This document shows, piece after piece, positions 8,618 through 17,547 of a stretch of 64,000 bases of DNA. Both the position numbers and the translations under genes were made by a program. The notes beneath the pieces were generated by a model, which saw only the letters and a program-made list of their open reading frames with translations, was not told where the DNA came from and made no database searches. Location of the stretch: assembly GCF_900104845.1 (NCBI RefSeq), contig NZ_FNSR01000001.1:2108001-2172000 (forward strand), written 5' to 3'. Numbering within the stretch: position 1 is the first letter of the stretch; every line of letters starts with the position of its first letter. This DNA comes from Paraburkholderia caballeronis. Lineage in GTDB: Bacteria; Pseudomonadota; Gammaproteobacteria; Burkholderiales; Burkholderiaceae.

Positions 8618-11041
8618 TCAGGCCCGCGCGAGGCCCAGCTCGCGGCATTGCTGCCACACCCGATACGCGTTGTGCGGCATGTTCATGTGCGTGACGCCGA
8701 GGTGCGCGAACGCATCGACGACGGCGGACGTGAAGCACGGAATCGAGCCGACGTGCGGCGATTCCGCGACGCCCTTCGCGCCGATCGGATGATGCGGCGA
8801 CGGCGTCACCGTGTAGTCGGTCTCCCAGTGCGGGGTTTCGACGGCGGTCGGCACGAAGTAGTCGAGCAGCGTTGCGCCGAGCAGGTTGCCTGATTCATCG
8901 TACGGCAGTTCCTGGCCGAGCGCGACCGCGAAACCCTCGGTCAGCCCGCCGTGAATCTGTCCCTCGATGATCATCGGGTTGATCCGCGTGCCGCAGTCGT
9001 CGAGCGCGTAGAAGCGGCGCACGCGGATCTCGCCGGTGTAGCGGTTCACGTCGAGCACGCACACATACGCGCCGAACGGGAACGTGAAGTTCGGCGGGTC
9101 GTAGTAGTCGACCGCTTCGAGGCCCATTTCAAGACCTTCGGGCACGTTGTTGTACGCGGCCCACGCCACTTCCTTCACGGTCTTGAACTGGTCCGGCGCG
9201 CCCTTCAGCACGAAGCGGTCCAGATCGAATTCGACGTCGTCGGGGCTCGCTTCGAGCAGATGCGCGGCGATCCTGCGCGCCTTCTCGCGGATCTTGCGCG
9301 ACGCGCGCGCGACGGCCGCGCCGGCCACCGGCGTCGAGCGCGACCCGTAGGTGCCGAGCCCGTACGGCGCGGTGGACGTGTCGCCCTCCTCGACCGCGAT
9401 CTGCGACGCGGGAATGCCGGCCTCCGACGCGATGATCTGCGCATAGGTGGTCTGGTGGCCTTGCCCCTGGGTGATCGTGCCCATCCGCGCGATCGCGGAG
9501 CCGTCCGGATGCACGCGGATCTCGCACGAATCGAACATGCCCACGCCGAGGATGTCGCACATCTTCGACGGCCCCGCGCCGACGATCTCGGTGAAGTTCA
9601 CGACGCCGATCCCCATCAGCCATTCGGCGTCCGGGTCCATGCGGCGCTGCGCCTGCTCCGCGCGCAGCCCGTCGTAGTCGACCGCCGCGAGCACCTTGCG
9701 CAGCGCGGGTTCGTAGTCGCCGGAGTCGTATTCGAGGCCGAGCGGCGTCGTGTACGGGAACTGCTCCTTGCGGATGAAGTTGCGCAGCCGCAGTTCCGCC
9801 TTGTCGATGCCGAGCTTCTGCGCGAGCACGTCCATCATCCGCTCGATCAGATACACCGCCTCGGTCACGCGGAACGAGCAGCGGTACGCGACGCCGCCCG
9901 GAAACTTGTTCGTGTACACGCCGTCCACCGACACGAACGCGTTCGGGATCGCATACGAGCCGGTGCACACATGGAACATGCCGGCCGGCCACTTCGTCGG
10001 GTCCGCGCACGCGTCGAACGCGCCGTGGTCGGCGACCACGTTCACGCGCAGCGCCTTGATGCGGCCGTCGTTGTCGGCGGCGAGTTCGCCGGTCATGTGA
10101 TAGTCGCGCGCGAACGCGGTGCTGGACAGGTTCTCGTTGCGCGACTCGATCCACTTGACCGGCCGCCCGAGCACGATCGACGCGACGATCGACGTCACGT
10201 AACCCGGATATACGCCGACCTTGTTGCCGAAACCGCCGCCGATGTCCGGCGAGATGATGCGGATCTTCGATTCGGGAATCGACGACAGCAGCCCGACCAC
10301 GGTGCGCACGACGTGCGGCGCCTGCGACGTGATGTACACGGTCAGGTCGCCGCGCACCTTGTCGAACGACGCGACGCAGCCGCAGGTTTCGAGCGGACAC
10401 GGATGCACGCGCGGATACAGCATGTCCTGCCTGACGGTCACGTCGGCCGTCTCGAACATCCGGTCGGTCTTGTCGCGGTCGCCCATCGTCCACGTGAAGA
10501 TGTGGTTCGGATGGCGGCGCTTGCCATGCGCGCCGGTGTCCTTGTCGCGGATGTCGTCGCGGATCACCGGCGCATCCGGTTCGAGCGCGGCGAACGGATC
10601 GACGACGGCCGGCAGTTCCTCGTATTCGACCTCGACGAGTTCGGCCGCGTCGGCGGCCACGTAGCGGTCGTTCGCGACGACGAACGCGACTTCCTGGTTC
10701 TGGAAGCAGACCTTTTCGTCCGCGAGCACCGCCTGCACGTCGCCGGCGAGCGTCGGCATCCAGTGCAGCTTCAGCGGTTTCAGGTCGTCGGCGGTGAGCA
10801 CCGCGTGCACGCCCGGAAACGCGAGCGCGCGCGACTTGTCGATGCGCCTGATCCGCGCGTGTGCATACGGGCTGCGCACCATCACGCCGAACAGCATGCC
10901 CGGCATTTTCACGTCGTCGACGTAGGTGCCCTTGCCCTGGATGAAACGCGGGTCCTCGCGGCGCTTGCGCGAGCAGCCCATGCCTTCGAGCGCGGCCAGG
11001 CGTTCGAGATTCGGTGCAAGATTGGCGTCGAGATTGCCCAT
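8618..11041 (-). CDS. coxL: Aerobic carbon monoxide dehydrogenase large subunit, form I (CoxL)
   Basis: Catalytic molybdenum-copper subunit that oxidises CO to CO2. The 807-residue protein begins at an ATG with GGGAG eight bases upstream; an in-frame ATG 27 bases earlier is poorer. The active-site loop AYRCSFR, diagnostic of form I, has its copper-binding Cys at residue 388, the same number as in Oligotropha carboxidovorans. Other landmarks are TSQAPHVVRTVVGLL, PDIGGGFGNKVGVYPGY, the MCD-binding GQGHQTTYAQI and the catalytic Glu at residue 760 in GAKGVAESPH (Glu763 in Oligotropha). Form II relatives have AYRGAGR here, so true CO oxidation is strongly indicated. Confidence 0.97.
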   Translation of the reverse strand: MGNLDANLAPNLERLAALEGMGCSRKRREDPRFIQGKGTYVDDVKMPGMLFGVMVRSPYAHARIRRIDKSRALAFPGVHAVLTADDLKPLKLHWMPTLAGDVQAVLADEKVCFQNQEVAFVVANDRYVAADAAELVEVEYEELPAVVDPFAALEPDAPVIRDDIRDKDTGAHGKRRHPNHIFTWTMGDRDKTDRMFETADVTVRQDMLYPRVHPCPLETCGCVASFDKVRGDLTVYITSQAPHVVRTVVGLLSSIPESKIRIISPDIGGGFGNKVGVYPGYVTSIVASIVLGRPVKWIESRNENLSSTAFARDYHMTGELAADNDGRIKALRVNVVADHGAFDACADPTKWPAGMFHVCTGSYAIPNAFVSVDGVYTNKFPGGVAYRCSFRVTEAVYLIERMMDVLAQKLGIDKAELRLRNFIRKEQFPYTTPLGLEYDSGDYEPALRKVLAAVDYDGLRAEQAQRRMDPDAEWLMGIGVVNFTEIVGAGPSKMCDILGVGMFDSCEIRVHPDGSAIARMGTITQGQGHQTTYAQIIASEAGIPASQIAVEEGDTSTAPYGLGTYGSRSTPVAGAAVARASRKIREKARRIAAHLLEASPDDVEFDLDRFVLKGAPDQFKTVKEVAWAAYNNVPEGLEMGLEAVDYYDPPNFTFPFGAYVCVLDVNRYTGEIRVRRFYALDDCGTRINPMIIEGQIHGGLTEGFAVALGQELPYDESGNLLGATLLDYFVPTAVETPHWETDYTVTPSPHHPIGAKGVAESPHVGSIPCFTSAVVDAFAHLGVTHMNMPHNAYRVWQQCRELGLARA

Positions 11042-11057
11042 GGCGTGTCTCCCGGCG

Positions 11058-11591
11058 TCAGTGCGCATCGGCCGTCGCGGCCGCTTCGATCAGCGGATGC
11101 GAGGTCTCGGGCGCTTCGCCGCGCAGCTTGCGCGACGCGTATTGCACGGCCTTCACGATGTTCTGGTAGCCGGTGCAGCGGCACAGGTTCCCCGCCATCC
11201 AGTAGCGGATTTCCTCTTCGGTCGGGTTGGGGTTTTCCTGTAGCAGCCGATATGCGCGCATCAGCATGCCCGGCGTACAGAAGCCGCACTGCAACCCGTG
11301 TTCCTGCATGAAGCCTTCCTGCAGCGCGTGCAGTTCGCCGCCCTGCGCGAGCCCTTCGACCGTCGTCACCTGCGCGCCTTCGGCCTGCACGGTCAGCAGC
11401 GTGCACGATTTCACCGACATGCCGTTGAAATCGACCGTGCACGCGCCGCAGTGCGACGTCTCGCAGCCGATGTGCGGGCCGGTGTGCTGGCACTTCTCGC
11501 GCAGCGTATGGATCAGCAGTTCGCGCGGCTCGACGACCACGTCGACCTGACCGCCGTTCAGCGTGAACGACACCATCGTCCTGTTGCTCAT
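11058..11591 (-). CDS. coxS: Aerobic carbon monoxide dehydrogenase small iron-sulfur subunit (CoxS)
   Basis: Carries two [2Fe-2S] clusters that pass electrons from the Mo site of CoxL to the FAD of CoxM. In the 177-residue protein the plant-ferredoxin-type cluster ligands are Cys43, Cys48, Cys51 and Cys63 ([12 protein letters not shown]), and the C-terminal helical-bundle cluster uses Cys102, Cys105, Cys137 and Cys139 (CGFC and CRC). All eight ligands are present. It lies 16 bases before coxL and 21 after coxM within one operon. Confidence 0.96.
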   Translation of the reverse strand: MSNRTMVSFTLNGGQVDVVVEPRELLIHTLREKCQHTGPHIGCETSHCGACTVDFNGMSVKSCTLLTVQAEGAQVTTVEGLAQGGELHALQEGFMQEHGLQCGFCTPGMLMRAYRLLQENPNPTEEEIRYWMAGNLCRCTGYQNIVKAVQYASRKLRGEAPETSHPLIEAAATADAH

Positions 11592-11612
11592 CTCGTGTTC
11601 TCCCGATCGGTG

Positions 11613-12479
11613 CTAGTGGGCCGCGCGGTCATACGCGGTGCGCAACGCGCGGCGCGTCATCTCGCCGGCCATCGCGCGCTTGTAGTCCGGGTCGCCGCGC
11701 AGGTCGGCGACCGGGTCGCAGGCGGCCATCGCGAGCCGCGCCGCTGCCGTGATCGCGGCGTCGTCGAGCGGCTTGCCGAGCAGCGCCTGTTCGGCGTCGG
11801 TCGCATGGATCGCGGCGTCGCCGACATTGGTCAGCGCAATCCGCGCGTGCGCGACGCTGCCCCGTTCGATTCGCAGCGTGACGGCCGCCGCCGCGGTCGC
11901 GAAGTCGCCGGTCTTGCGCTTGAGCTTCGCGTAGCAATAACCGGTGCCGGCGGGCGGCACCGGAATGCGGATGCCGGTCATGATCTCGCCCGGCTCCATC
12001 AGCGTCGCATAGGTGCCGACGAAAAAGCCGTCCGCCGGCAGCACGCGTTCGCCGTGCTCGCCTTGCAGCACGAACGACGCGTCGAGCGCGATCGCGAGCG
12101 CGGGATGGTCGTTGCCGGGGTCGCCGTGCGAGAGGTCGCCGCCGAGCGTGCCGCGATAGCGCACCTGCGGGTCGGAAATCTGCCGCGCGCCTTCGACCAG
12201 CAGCGGGCATTTTTCCTGCAGCAGCGTGGACCAGATCAGTTCGTTCTCGGTCGTCATCGCGCCGATCCACAGCGTTCCGCCGTCGTCGCGGATGCCTTTC
12301 AGTTCGGATAGCTTGCCGAGATCGATCAGGTGTTCGGGCTGCGCGAAACGCAGCTTCATCATCGGCAGCAGGCTGTGTCCGCCGGCGAGCAGCTTGGCGG
12401 CGTCGCCATGCGCGCCGAGCAGCGCGAGCGCCTCGGGCAGCGTGTTCGGCGCGTGATATTCGAATGGACGAGGGATCAC
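11613..12479 (-). CDS. coxM: Aerobic carbon monoxide dehydrogenase FAD-binding medium subunit (CoxM)
   Basis: Flavoprotein subunit that delivers electrons from CO oxidation to the respiratory chain. The 288 residues include the FAD motifs AGGHS (32-36) and TLGGD (111-115, followed by LSHGDPGND), then the CO dehydrogenase flavoprotein C-terminal domain. The GTG start has AAGGAG six bases upstream. It is the first gene of the operon and reads away from rcoM across 202 bases that carry candidate regulator sites. Confidence 0.95.
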   Translation of the reverse strand: MIPRPFEYHAPNTLPEALALLGAHGDAAKLLAGGHSLLPMMKLRFAQPEHLIDLGKLSELKGIRDDGGTLWIGAMTTENELIWSTLLQEKCPLLVEGARQISDPQVRYRGTLGGDLSHGDPGNDHPALAIALDASFVLQGEHGERVLPADGFFVGTYATLMEPGEIMTGIRIPVPPAGTGYCYAKLKRKTGDFATAAAAVTLRIERGSVAHARIALTNVGDAAIHATDAEQALLGKPLDDAAITAAARLAMAACDPVADLRGDPDYKRAMAGEMTRRALRTAYDRAAH

Positions 12480-12579
12480 ACCGGTCTCCTTGTTGTCATC
12501 CTCCTGCGGTCGAGGATTTCACAATGCGTCGCAGCAATTCAACGTGTTTTCGCGAACGGCGGGCTGGTTGCGCCGGCAC

Positions 12580-12605
12580 CCGGAAAACTTGCGCGAAACC
12601 GGGAA
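12580..12605 (-). promoter_or_regulatory. Candidate RcoM operator: three TTnnnG direct repeats upstream of coxM
   Basis: Read on the coxM strand there are three TTnnnG hexamers: TTCCCG (12605-12600), TTCGCG (12597-12592) and TTCCGG (12585-12580, or TTTCCG one base over). They lie in the same orientation at 8 and 11-12 base steps, about 100 bases before the coxM start. As I recall, RcoM binds triplets of TTnnnG direct repeats at cox promoters, and LytTR domains generally use direct repeats. The motif is short, so chance matches are possible in this GC-rich DNA, but the clustering and position fit. Confidence 0.45.
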
Positions 12606-12681
12606 AAGCCGTACAACGGACGCACTGCCCTCGCCCGTTTCGCGCGCTGCCATGCCCGCCGCGCATCAGAGGAAACCCTGG

Positions 12682-13488
12682 ATGAAGCCGTTCGCGCCCA
12701 CCGTCCCGACGACTCCCGACGCCCGCCGCGCCGAGACTTTCCAGCATCGTCTGGAGCAGTTCAACCCAGGGGTCGTGTGGCTCGACGCGCAGGGGCGCGT
12801 GACCGCATTCAACGACGTCGCATTGCAGATTCTCGGGCCGGCCGGCGAGCAGTCGCTCGGCGTCGCGCAGGACAAGCTGTTCGGCATCGACGTCGTGCAA
12901 CTGCATCCGGAAAAGAGCCGCGACAAGCTGCGTTTCCTGCTGCAGTCGCGCGACGCGGGCGGCTGCCCGGTGAAGTCGCCGCCGCCGGTCGCGATGATGA
13001 TCAACATCCCGGACCGCATCCTGATGATCAAGGTGTCCGGCATGGCGGACATGCGCGGCGCGTGCGGCACCTGCATGATCTTCTACGACGTGACCGACCT
13101 GACGACCGAACCGGCCGCGCAGACGCCGGCCGGCGACGCGGCGACGCCGCGGCGGCTCTTCAAGATTCCGGTGTACCGCAAGAACCGCGTGATCCTGATC
13201 GACCTGAAGGACATCGTGCGTTTCCAGGGCGACGGCCACTACACGACGATCGTCACGCGCGACGACCGTTACCTCTCGAACCTGTCGCTTGCGGACCTCG
13301 AACTGCGGCTCGACAGCAGCATTTATCTGCGCGTGCATCGCAGCCACATCGTCAGCCTGCCGTATGCGGTCGAACTCGTGAAGTCGGAAGAAAGCGTGAA
13401 TCTCGTGATGGACGACGCGGAGCGCACCGCGGTGCCGGTCAGCCGCGCGAAAGCCGCTCAACTGAAGGAACTGCTCGGCGTGATCTGA
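12682..13488 (+). CDS. rcoM: CO-sensing haem transcriptional regulator RcoM (PAS-LytTR)
   Basis: Single-component regulator that binds CO at a haem in its PAS domain and activates aerobic CO oxidation genes. The 268 residues comprise a PAS domain (about 20-128, FNPGVVWLDAQGRVTAFNDV) and a C-terminal LytTR DNA-binding domain (about 155-262, with FQGDGHYTTIVT and LRVHRSHIVSL). With this start (AGAGGA upstream) the residues matching the known RcoM haem ligands are His75, Cys95 and Met105, each one off from His74, Cys94 and Met104 of P. xenovorans RcoM. There is no membrane segment or receiver domain. Divergent location next to coxM makes the target operon obvious. Confidence 0.94.
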   Translation: MKPFAPTVPTTPDARRAETFQHRLEQFNPGVVWLDAQGRVTAFNDVALQILGPAGEQSLGVAQDKLFGIDVVQLHPEKSRDKLRFLLQSRDAGGCPVKSPPPVAMMINIPDRILMIKVSGMADMRGACGTCMIFYDVTDLTTEPAAQTPAGDAATPRRLFKIPVYRKNRVILIDLKDIVRFQGDGHYTTIVTRDDRYLSNLSLADLELRLDSSIYLRVHRSHIVSLPYAVELVKSEESVNLVMDDAERTAVPVSRAKAAQLKELLGVI

Positions 13489-13608
13489 CGCGCGGCGGCG
13501 GCCTCGCGGCGCGCGGGCGCGCATCGACGCTACAATCGCGGACACCGCTGCGCCGCAGCACCGCATGCGCGGCGGCGCCTCTCCCCGTTTCGCGCACCCG
13601 CTTCCGCC

Positions 13609-14052
13609 ATGGCCCGCATCCACCTGCAGTTCCCCGAAGACCAGTATTGCTACTCGACGCACCTGACCGTGCGGATCACCGACATCAACTTCGCGAATCA
13701 TCTGGGCAACGACTCGATGATCTCGATGATTTCGGAGGCGCGCGCCCGTTTCCTGTACGACTCGGGCGTCGAGGAGCAGCCGGATTCGCGCACCGGCATC
13801 ATCGTCACCGATCTCGCGACGACCTATCGCGCGGAAGCGCATGCGCGCGACCAGTTGCTGTTCGAGGTCGGGCTGATGGACTTCAACCGCTACGGCGGCG
13901 ACATCATCTTCCGCATCACGCGGCCGGCCGACGGCGTGCTCGTCGCGATGGCGAAGTCGGGTTTCGTGTTCTTCGACTACGGCGCGAAGAAGGTCGTGCC
14001 GATGCCCGAGACGTTCAGCAGCCGGTTTCCGCGCGTGAACTGGGTCGGTTGA
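13609..14052 (+). CDS. Acyl-CoA thioesterase-like (4HBT hot-dog fold) protein
   Basis: A 147-residue single hot-dog domain protein: VRITDINFANHLGNDSMISMISEARARFL matches the 4HBT pattern in which the D-x-(N/G)-x-H-x-N stretch supplies the active site, here with Asp-Ile-Asn-Phe-Ala-Asn-His. It probably hydrolyses acyl-CoA thioesters; the chain length is unknown. It starts at an ATG 120 bases after rcoM on the same strand and could be read through from it, but no functional link to CO is evident. The downstream neighbour is convergent. Confidence 0.72.
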   Translation: MARIHLQFPEDQYCYSTHLTVRITDINFANHLGNDSMISMISEARARFLYDSGVEEQPDSRTGIIVTDLATTYRAEAHARDQLLFEVGLMDFNRYGGDIIFRITRPADGVLVAMAKSGFVFFDYGAKKVVPMPETFSSRFPRVNWVG

Positions 14053-14070
14053 AAAACCTCAGCACATCGG

Positions 14071-14388
14071 TCAGCGCGGCTGGAACGCGATCAGCGCCAT
14101 GCCGGTCAGCGCGAACGCGATGCCGGCGAGATCCCAGCCGGTCGGCCGGATCGATTCGACCGCCCACAGCCAGAAGATCGCGACGCAGATGTACACGCCG
14201 CCATACGCGGCGTAGGTGCGCCCGGCGGCGCTCGGGTGCAGCGTGAGCAGCCACGCGAACAGCGCGAGCGATACGGCGGCCGGAACCAGCAGCCAGAAAC
14301 TCGCGCCCTCGCGCAACCAGCGGTACGGCAGATAACAGCCGACGATCTCGGCAAGCGCGGTGGCGACGAACAGCAGCAAGGTCTTCAT
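14071..14388 (-). CDS. YnfA/UPF0060 family small inner-membrane protein
   Basis: A 105-residue integral membrane protein with four predicted hydrophobic helices. The opening [19 protein letters not shown], then [39 protein letters not shown] and a short tail, are hallmarks of the YnfA family, which is related in fold to small multidrug resistance proteins. Its physiological role is not established. It is a single gene, convergent with the thioesterase 18 bases away. Confidence 0.88.
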   Translation of the reverse strand: MKTLLLFVATALAEIVGCYLPYRWLREGASFWLLVPAAVSLALFAWLLTLHPSAAGRTYAAYGGVYICVAIFWLWAVESIRPTGWDLAGIAFALTGMALIAFQPR

Positions 14389-14601
14389 CGGGCGGCGGGG
14401 GGCACGGTTGGGCGCGGACGGGCGGCCATGTTACCGCAGCCGCCGCCGTGCGCAAAAACCCGCCGCGCGCCGTGAAGCGCGTGCGGGTCCGCCGCAAACC
14501 GGCACCCATCGAAACGAAGCGCCGCACGCACGCACGGGCCTGCGCCGCTTCGCTGCGTCGCGAGGCGAAGCGGACGCCGCTCCTCGCGACGGTTGCCGCG
14601 C

Positions 14602-15423
14602 CTAGCTGTTCGCGAACGCGAGCAGGTCCGCGTTCACCTTGTCGGCCTCGACGACGCACATCCCGTGCGCGCCGCCCGCATAGACCTTCAGCGTCGCGTC
14701 CTTGACGATCTTCGCGGACGCGCGGCCCGCCGCGTCGATCGGCACGATCTGGTCGTCGTCGCCGTGCAGGATCAGCGTCGGCACGTCGATCTTCTTCAGG
14801 TCGTCCGTGTAGTCGACCTCGGAGAACTCGCGGATGCACAGATAGTGGCCATGGATGCCGCCGGCCATCCCCTGCGCCCAGAACGCGTCGATCGTGCCTT
14901 GCGACACCTTCGCGCCCGGCCGGTTGAAGCCGAAGAACGGCATCGCGAGATCCTTGTAGAACTGCGAGCGGTTGTCCGCGACGCCCTTGCGGATGCCGTC
15001 GAACACGTCGAGCGGCAGGCCGCCGGGGTTCGCCTCGGTCTTCAGCATCAGCGGCGGCACCGCGCCGATCAGCACCGCCTTCGCCACGCGCTTCGAGCCG
15101 TGGCGGCCCAGATAATGCGCGACCTCGCCGCCGCCGGTCGAGTGGCCGACCAGCATCGCGTCCTTCACGTCGAGGTGGTCGAGCACCGCGGCGAGATCGT
15201 CCGCATAGGTGTCCATGTCGTTGCCGTTCGACGGCTGGCCCGAGCGGCCGTGTCCGCGCCGGTCGTGCGCGATCACGCGAAAGCCGTTCAGCAGCATGAA
15301 CTGAAGTTGGGGATCCCAGGCATCTCCACTCAGCGGCCAGCCGTGCGAAAACACGACCGGGCGGCCGGCGCCCCAGTCGCGGTAGAAGATCGACGTGCCA
15401 TCCTGGGTAGTGATCGTTGACAT
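14602..15423 (-). CDS. Alpha/beta hydrolase, non-haem chloroperoxidase/esterase type
   Basis: A 273-residue alpha/beta hydrolase. The nucleophile Ser95 is in GHSTGG, the acid Asp in [10 protein letters not shown] and the His near the C-terminus in GGAHGM. The oxyanion region [12 protein letters not shown] and [11 protein letters not shown] are characteristic of cofactor-free haloperoxidases and arylesterases, and the natural reaction is likely ester hydrolysis or perhydrolysis. The start at 15423 has AAGGAG nine bases upstream; a longer frame from 15447 lacks a good site. There is no signal peptide. Monocistronic. Confidence 0.85.
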   Translation of the reverse strand: MSTITTQDGTSIFYRDWGAGRPVVFSHGWPLSGDAWDPQLQFMLLNGFRVIAHDRRGHGRSGQPSNGNDMDTYADDLAAVLDHLDVKDAMLVGHSTGGGEVAHYLGRHGSKRVAKAVLIGAVPPLMLKTEANPGGLPLDVFDGIRKGVADNRSQFYKDLAMPFFGFNRPGAKVSQGTIDAFWAQGMAGGIHGHYLCIREFSEVDYTDDLKKIDVPTLILHGDDDQIVPIDAAGRASAKIVKDATLKVYAGGAHGMCVVEADKVNADLLAFANS

Positions 15424-16221
15424 CGAATGCTCTCCTTGTTGACGCATGGAATACCGGCCAGTCGCGGCGGACCGGCCGGCGGCGGTGGAAACATCGGGAC
15501 TTCGGGAGTGGGGGCGACGCGGGCGTCGCGTGCTGCGCTTTCGTTGCGTCGCTGCTGGGGTAACGACCTGCGCGACGTCCGCGCGGATGCGGTGCGGCTT
15601 GCGTTCGCGCGAACGCGGGTTGCGACCGGGACGGCGGATGCGATGCCGTCCGCATGGACCGTCCGCGAACGATGCATCGTTGCATCGGGCAGACTGGACG
15701 AATCGGCCACCGGTCGCGGCGGGCGGCGGTTTGCCGATGCGTCGCCGCCCGTGCTGCCCTCACCGCATTCTAGGCGACGCGCGCGCAGTGCGTGCGAAAC
15801 TTTGACGACCGCTGCCGGCGCGAACGCGCCGCGAGGGTCGCCATCGCGGCGCGGCATCCGGATGCGATGCCGTTCGTTGCCCCGTCGTTGTGCCGCGCGC
15901 TGCAATGAATAGATCAATCGATCATTTAGCGGCGCGACGGCCCGTTGCTACGATAGCCCGCTGTCCGGCGAAGTCGGACGAAGTCGGACGAATTCCGTCG
16001 CAACCGTCGCAACGATAAAGGCCGATCGTGACGCTTTCATTGCCCGTTCCATTTCTGTGCGCCGCCGTTCTGCATCGCGATGCGGCCGGCCTTCGCGCGC
16101 AAGCCGCCGATGCCGGCGCCGCTGCATCCGCACGCACGATCGTGCCGCGCACGCGCGTTTCGTTGCACGCAGCGCGGATGTTCGTCCGCAGCGTGTTGCC
16201 GTTTGCAACGCGGGGGCGTTC
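15424..16221. other. Long gene-free region with short repeats
   Basis: About 800 bases with no convincing gene; the frames present have weak third-position GC bias and no known motifs. It contains a perfect 14-bp palindrome AACGATGCATCGTT (15668-15681), a small AT-richer patch with GATCAATCGATC (15912-15923), and two tandem 10-base copies of AAGTCGGACG (15971-15990) followed by a doubled CCGTCGCAA. It must hold the promoters for the alpha/beta hydrolase (leftward) and the SoxC-like gene (rightward), which I could not pin down. Confidence 0.55.
15971..15990. repeat. Tandem 10-bp direct repeat upstream of the SoxC-like gene
   Basis: Two perfect adjacent copies of AAGTCGGACG, with the next bases starting a third partial copy, lie 230 bases before the molybdoenzyme gene. 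They could be an operator or a chance duplication. Confidence 0.5.
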
Positions 16222-17547
16222 ATGAAGCGCGCGCCATCACGCGAACGGCATCGCGAACACGCCGCCGCGCCTTCGACTCCCGCTTCTGTTGCCGCGCCCA
16301 CTCCCGCCTCGCCGCGCCGCCGCCGGATGCTCGGCGGCCTCGCGGGCGGCGCGCTGCTCGCGCCCGCGTTGAAACCCGCGCTCGCAGCGGCCGCCGATCC
16401 GCGCGCCACGCTGCTCTCCCCCGAACCGTGGACGCTGACGCCCGGCGAGCCGCTGCTCGCGTCGCCGTACGGCTTGCCCGCGCAGGCCGAGCACGACGTA
16501 ATCCGCCGCGCCGCGCGTCCGCCCGCGCTGCCCGGCTCCGGCTCGTCGATGACGCCGCTCGCGGACCTCGTCGGCAGCATCACGCCGAACGGCCTCGTGT
16601 ACGAGCGGCATCACGCGGGCGTGCCGAAGATCGACCCGGACCAGCACCGGCTCGCGGTTCACGGCCTCGTGAAGCAGCCGCTGCTGTTCACGATCGACGA
16701 CTTGCTGCGGCTGCCGTCCGAATCGCGCGTGCATTTCCTCGAATGCTCGGGCAACACCGGCAGCGAATGGCGCGGGCCGAGCGGCCTGCCGATCCAGTAC
16801 ACGCACGGGCTGCTGTCGTGCTGCGAATGGACCGGCGTGCGGCTGTCGACGCTGCTCGACGAAACCGGCATCGCTCCGTCCGCGCAATGGCTGCTGGCCG
16901 AGGGCGCGGACGGCGCGGCGATGACGCGCAGCCTGCCGCTCGACCGCATCCTCGAACGCGCGCTCGTCGTCTATGCGCAGAACGGCGAGCGGCTGCGGCC
17001 CGAGAACGGTTATCCGCTGCGGCTCTTCGTGCCGGGCTTCGAAGGCAACACGCATGTGAAGTGGCTGCGGCGTCTGAAGCTGATCCGCGCGCCGGAGATG
17101 ACGCGCGAGGAAACGTCGAAATACACGAGCCTGCTGCCCGACGGCTGCGCGCGGCAGTTCGTGTTCGAGATGGACGCGAAGTCGGTCATCACGCGGCCGT
17201 CGCCGGGCCACCGGCTGACGACGCGCGGTTATTACGCGATCAGCGGGCTCGCATGGTCCGGGCGTGGCAGGATCGAGCGCGTGGAGGTGTCCGCGGACGG
17301 CGGCCGCACGTGGCGCGCCGCGCGTCTCGCCGGCCCGGTCCACGACCGCGCGCTGACGCGCTTCGAAGCGGACTGGCAATGGGACGGCGGCCCGGCGCAA
17401 CTGCAAAGCCGCGCGACCGACGAGACCGGCTACGTGCAGCCAACCCGCGAGGCGCTGGTCGCCGCGCGCGGCGTGAACACGATGTACCACTACAACGGCA
17501 TCCAGAGCTGGCGTGTCGGCGCCGATGGCGAGGTGCGCAATGCGTAA
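16222..17547 (+). CDS. soxC: SoxC-like sulfite/sulfane dehydrogenase, molybdopterin subunit
   Basis: Periplasmic sulfite oxidase-family molybdoenzyme, 441 residues. The N-terminus carries a twin-arginine signal (RRRRM at 32-36, then LGGLAGGALLAPAL), consistent with folded export with Moco. The Moco-ligating Cys is Cys175 in HFLECSGNTG. RLFVPGFEGNTHVKWLRR and the Mo-co dimerisation domain (RGYYAISGLAWSG, GGRTWRAA) follow. The sequence resembles SoxC, the sulfane dehydrogenase subunit. A monohaem cytochrome overlaps its 3' end, as in soxCD. No soxXYZAB genes are here, so a stand-alone sulfite dehydrogenase role is equally plausible. Confidence 0.83.
   Translation: MKRAPSRERHREHAAAPSTPASVAAPTPASPRRRRMLGGLAGGALLAPALKPALAAAADPRATLLSPEPWTLTPGEPLLASPYGLPAQAEHDVIRRAARPPALPGSGSSMTPLADLVGSITPNGLVYERHHAGVPKIDPDQHRLAVHGLVKQPLLFTIDDLLRLPSESRVHFLECSGNTGSEWRGPSGLPIQYTHGLLSCCEWTGVRLSTLLDETGIAPSAQWLLAEGADGAAMTRSLPLDRILERALVVYAQNGERLRPENGYPLRLFVPGFEGNTHVKWLRRLKLIRAPEMTREETSKYTSLLPDGCARQFVFEMDAKSVITRPSPGHRLTTRGYYAISGLAWSGRGRIERVEVSADGGRTWRAARLAGPVHDRALTRFEADWQWDGGPAQLQSRATDETGYVQPTREALVAARGVNTMYHYNGIQSWRVGADGEVRNA

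Noticed and set aside
13609..14052. The thioesterase as part of the CO regulon
   Set aside because: It follows rcoM on the same strand, but the 120-base gap and its acyl-CoA chemistry give no reason to link it.
15427..15912. Plus-strand frame of about 160 codons in the gene-free region
   Set aside because: No ribosome site, Arg/Ser-rich composition and no motif; another frame over the same bases looks equally random.
16028..16225. 65-codon plus-strand frame overlapping the SoxC-like start as ATGA
   Set aside because: Although it would be neatly coupled, its third-position GC is only about 70 percent, unlike neighbouring genes, and it has no recognisable feature.
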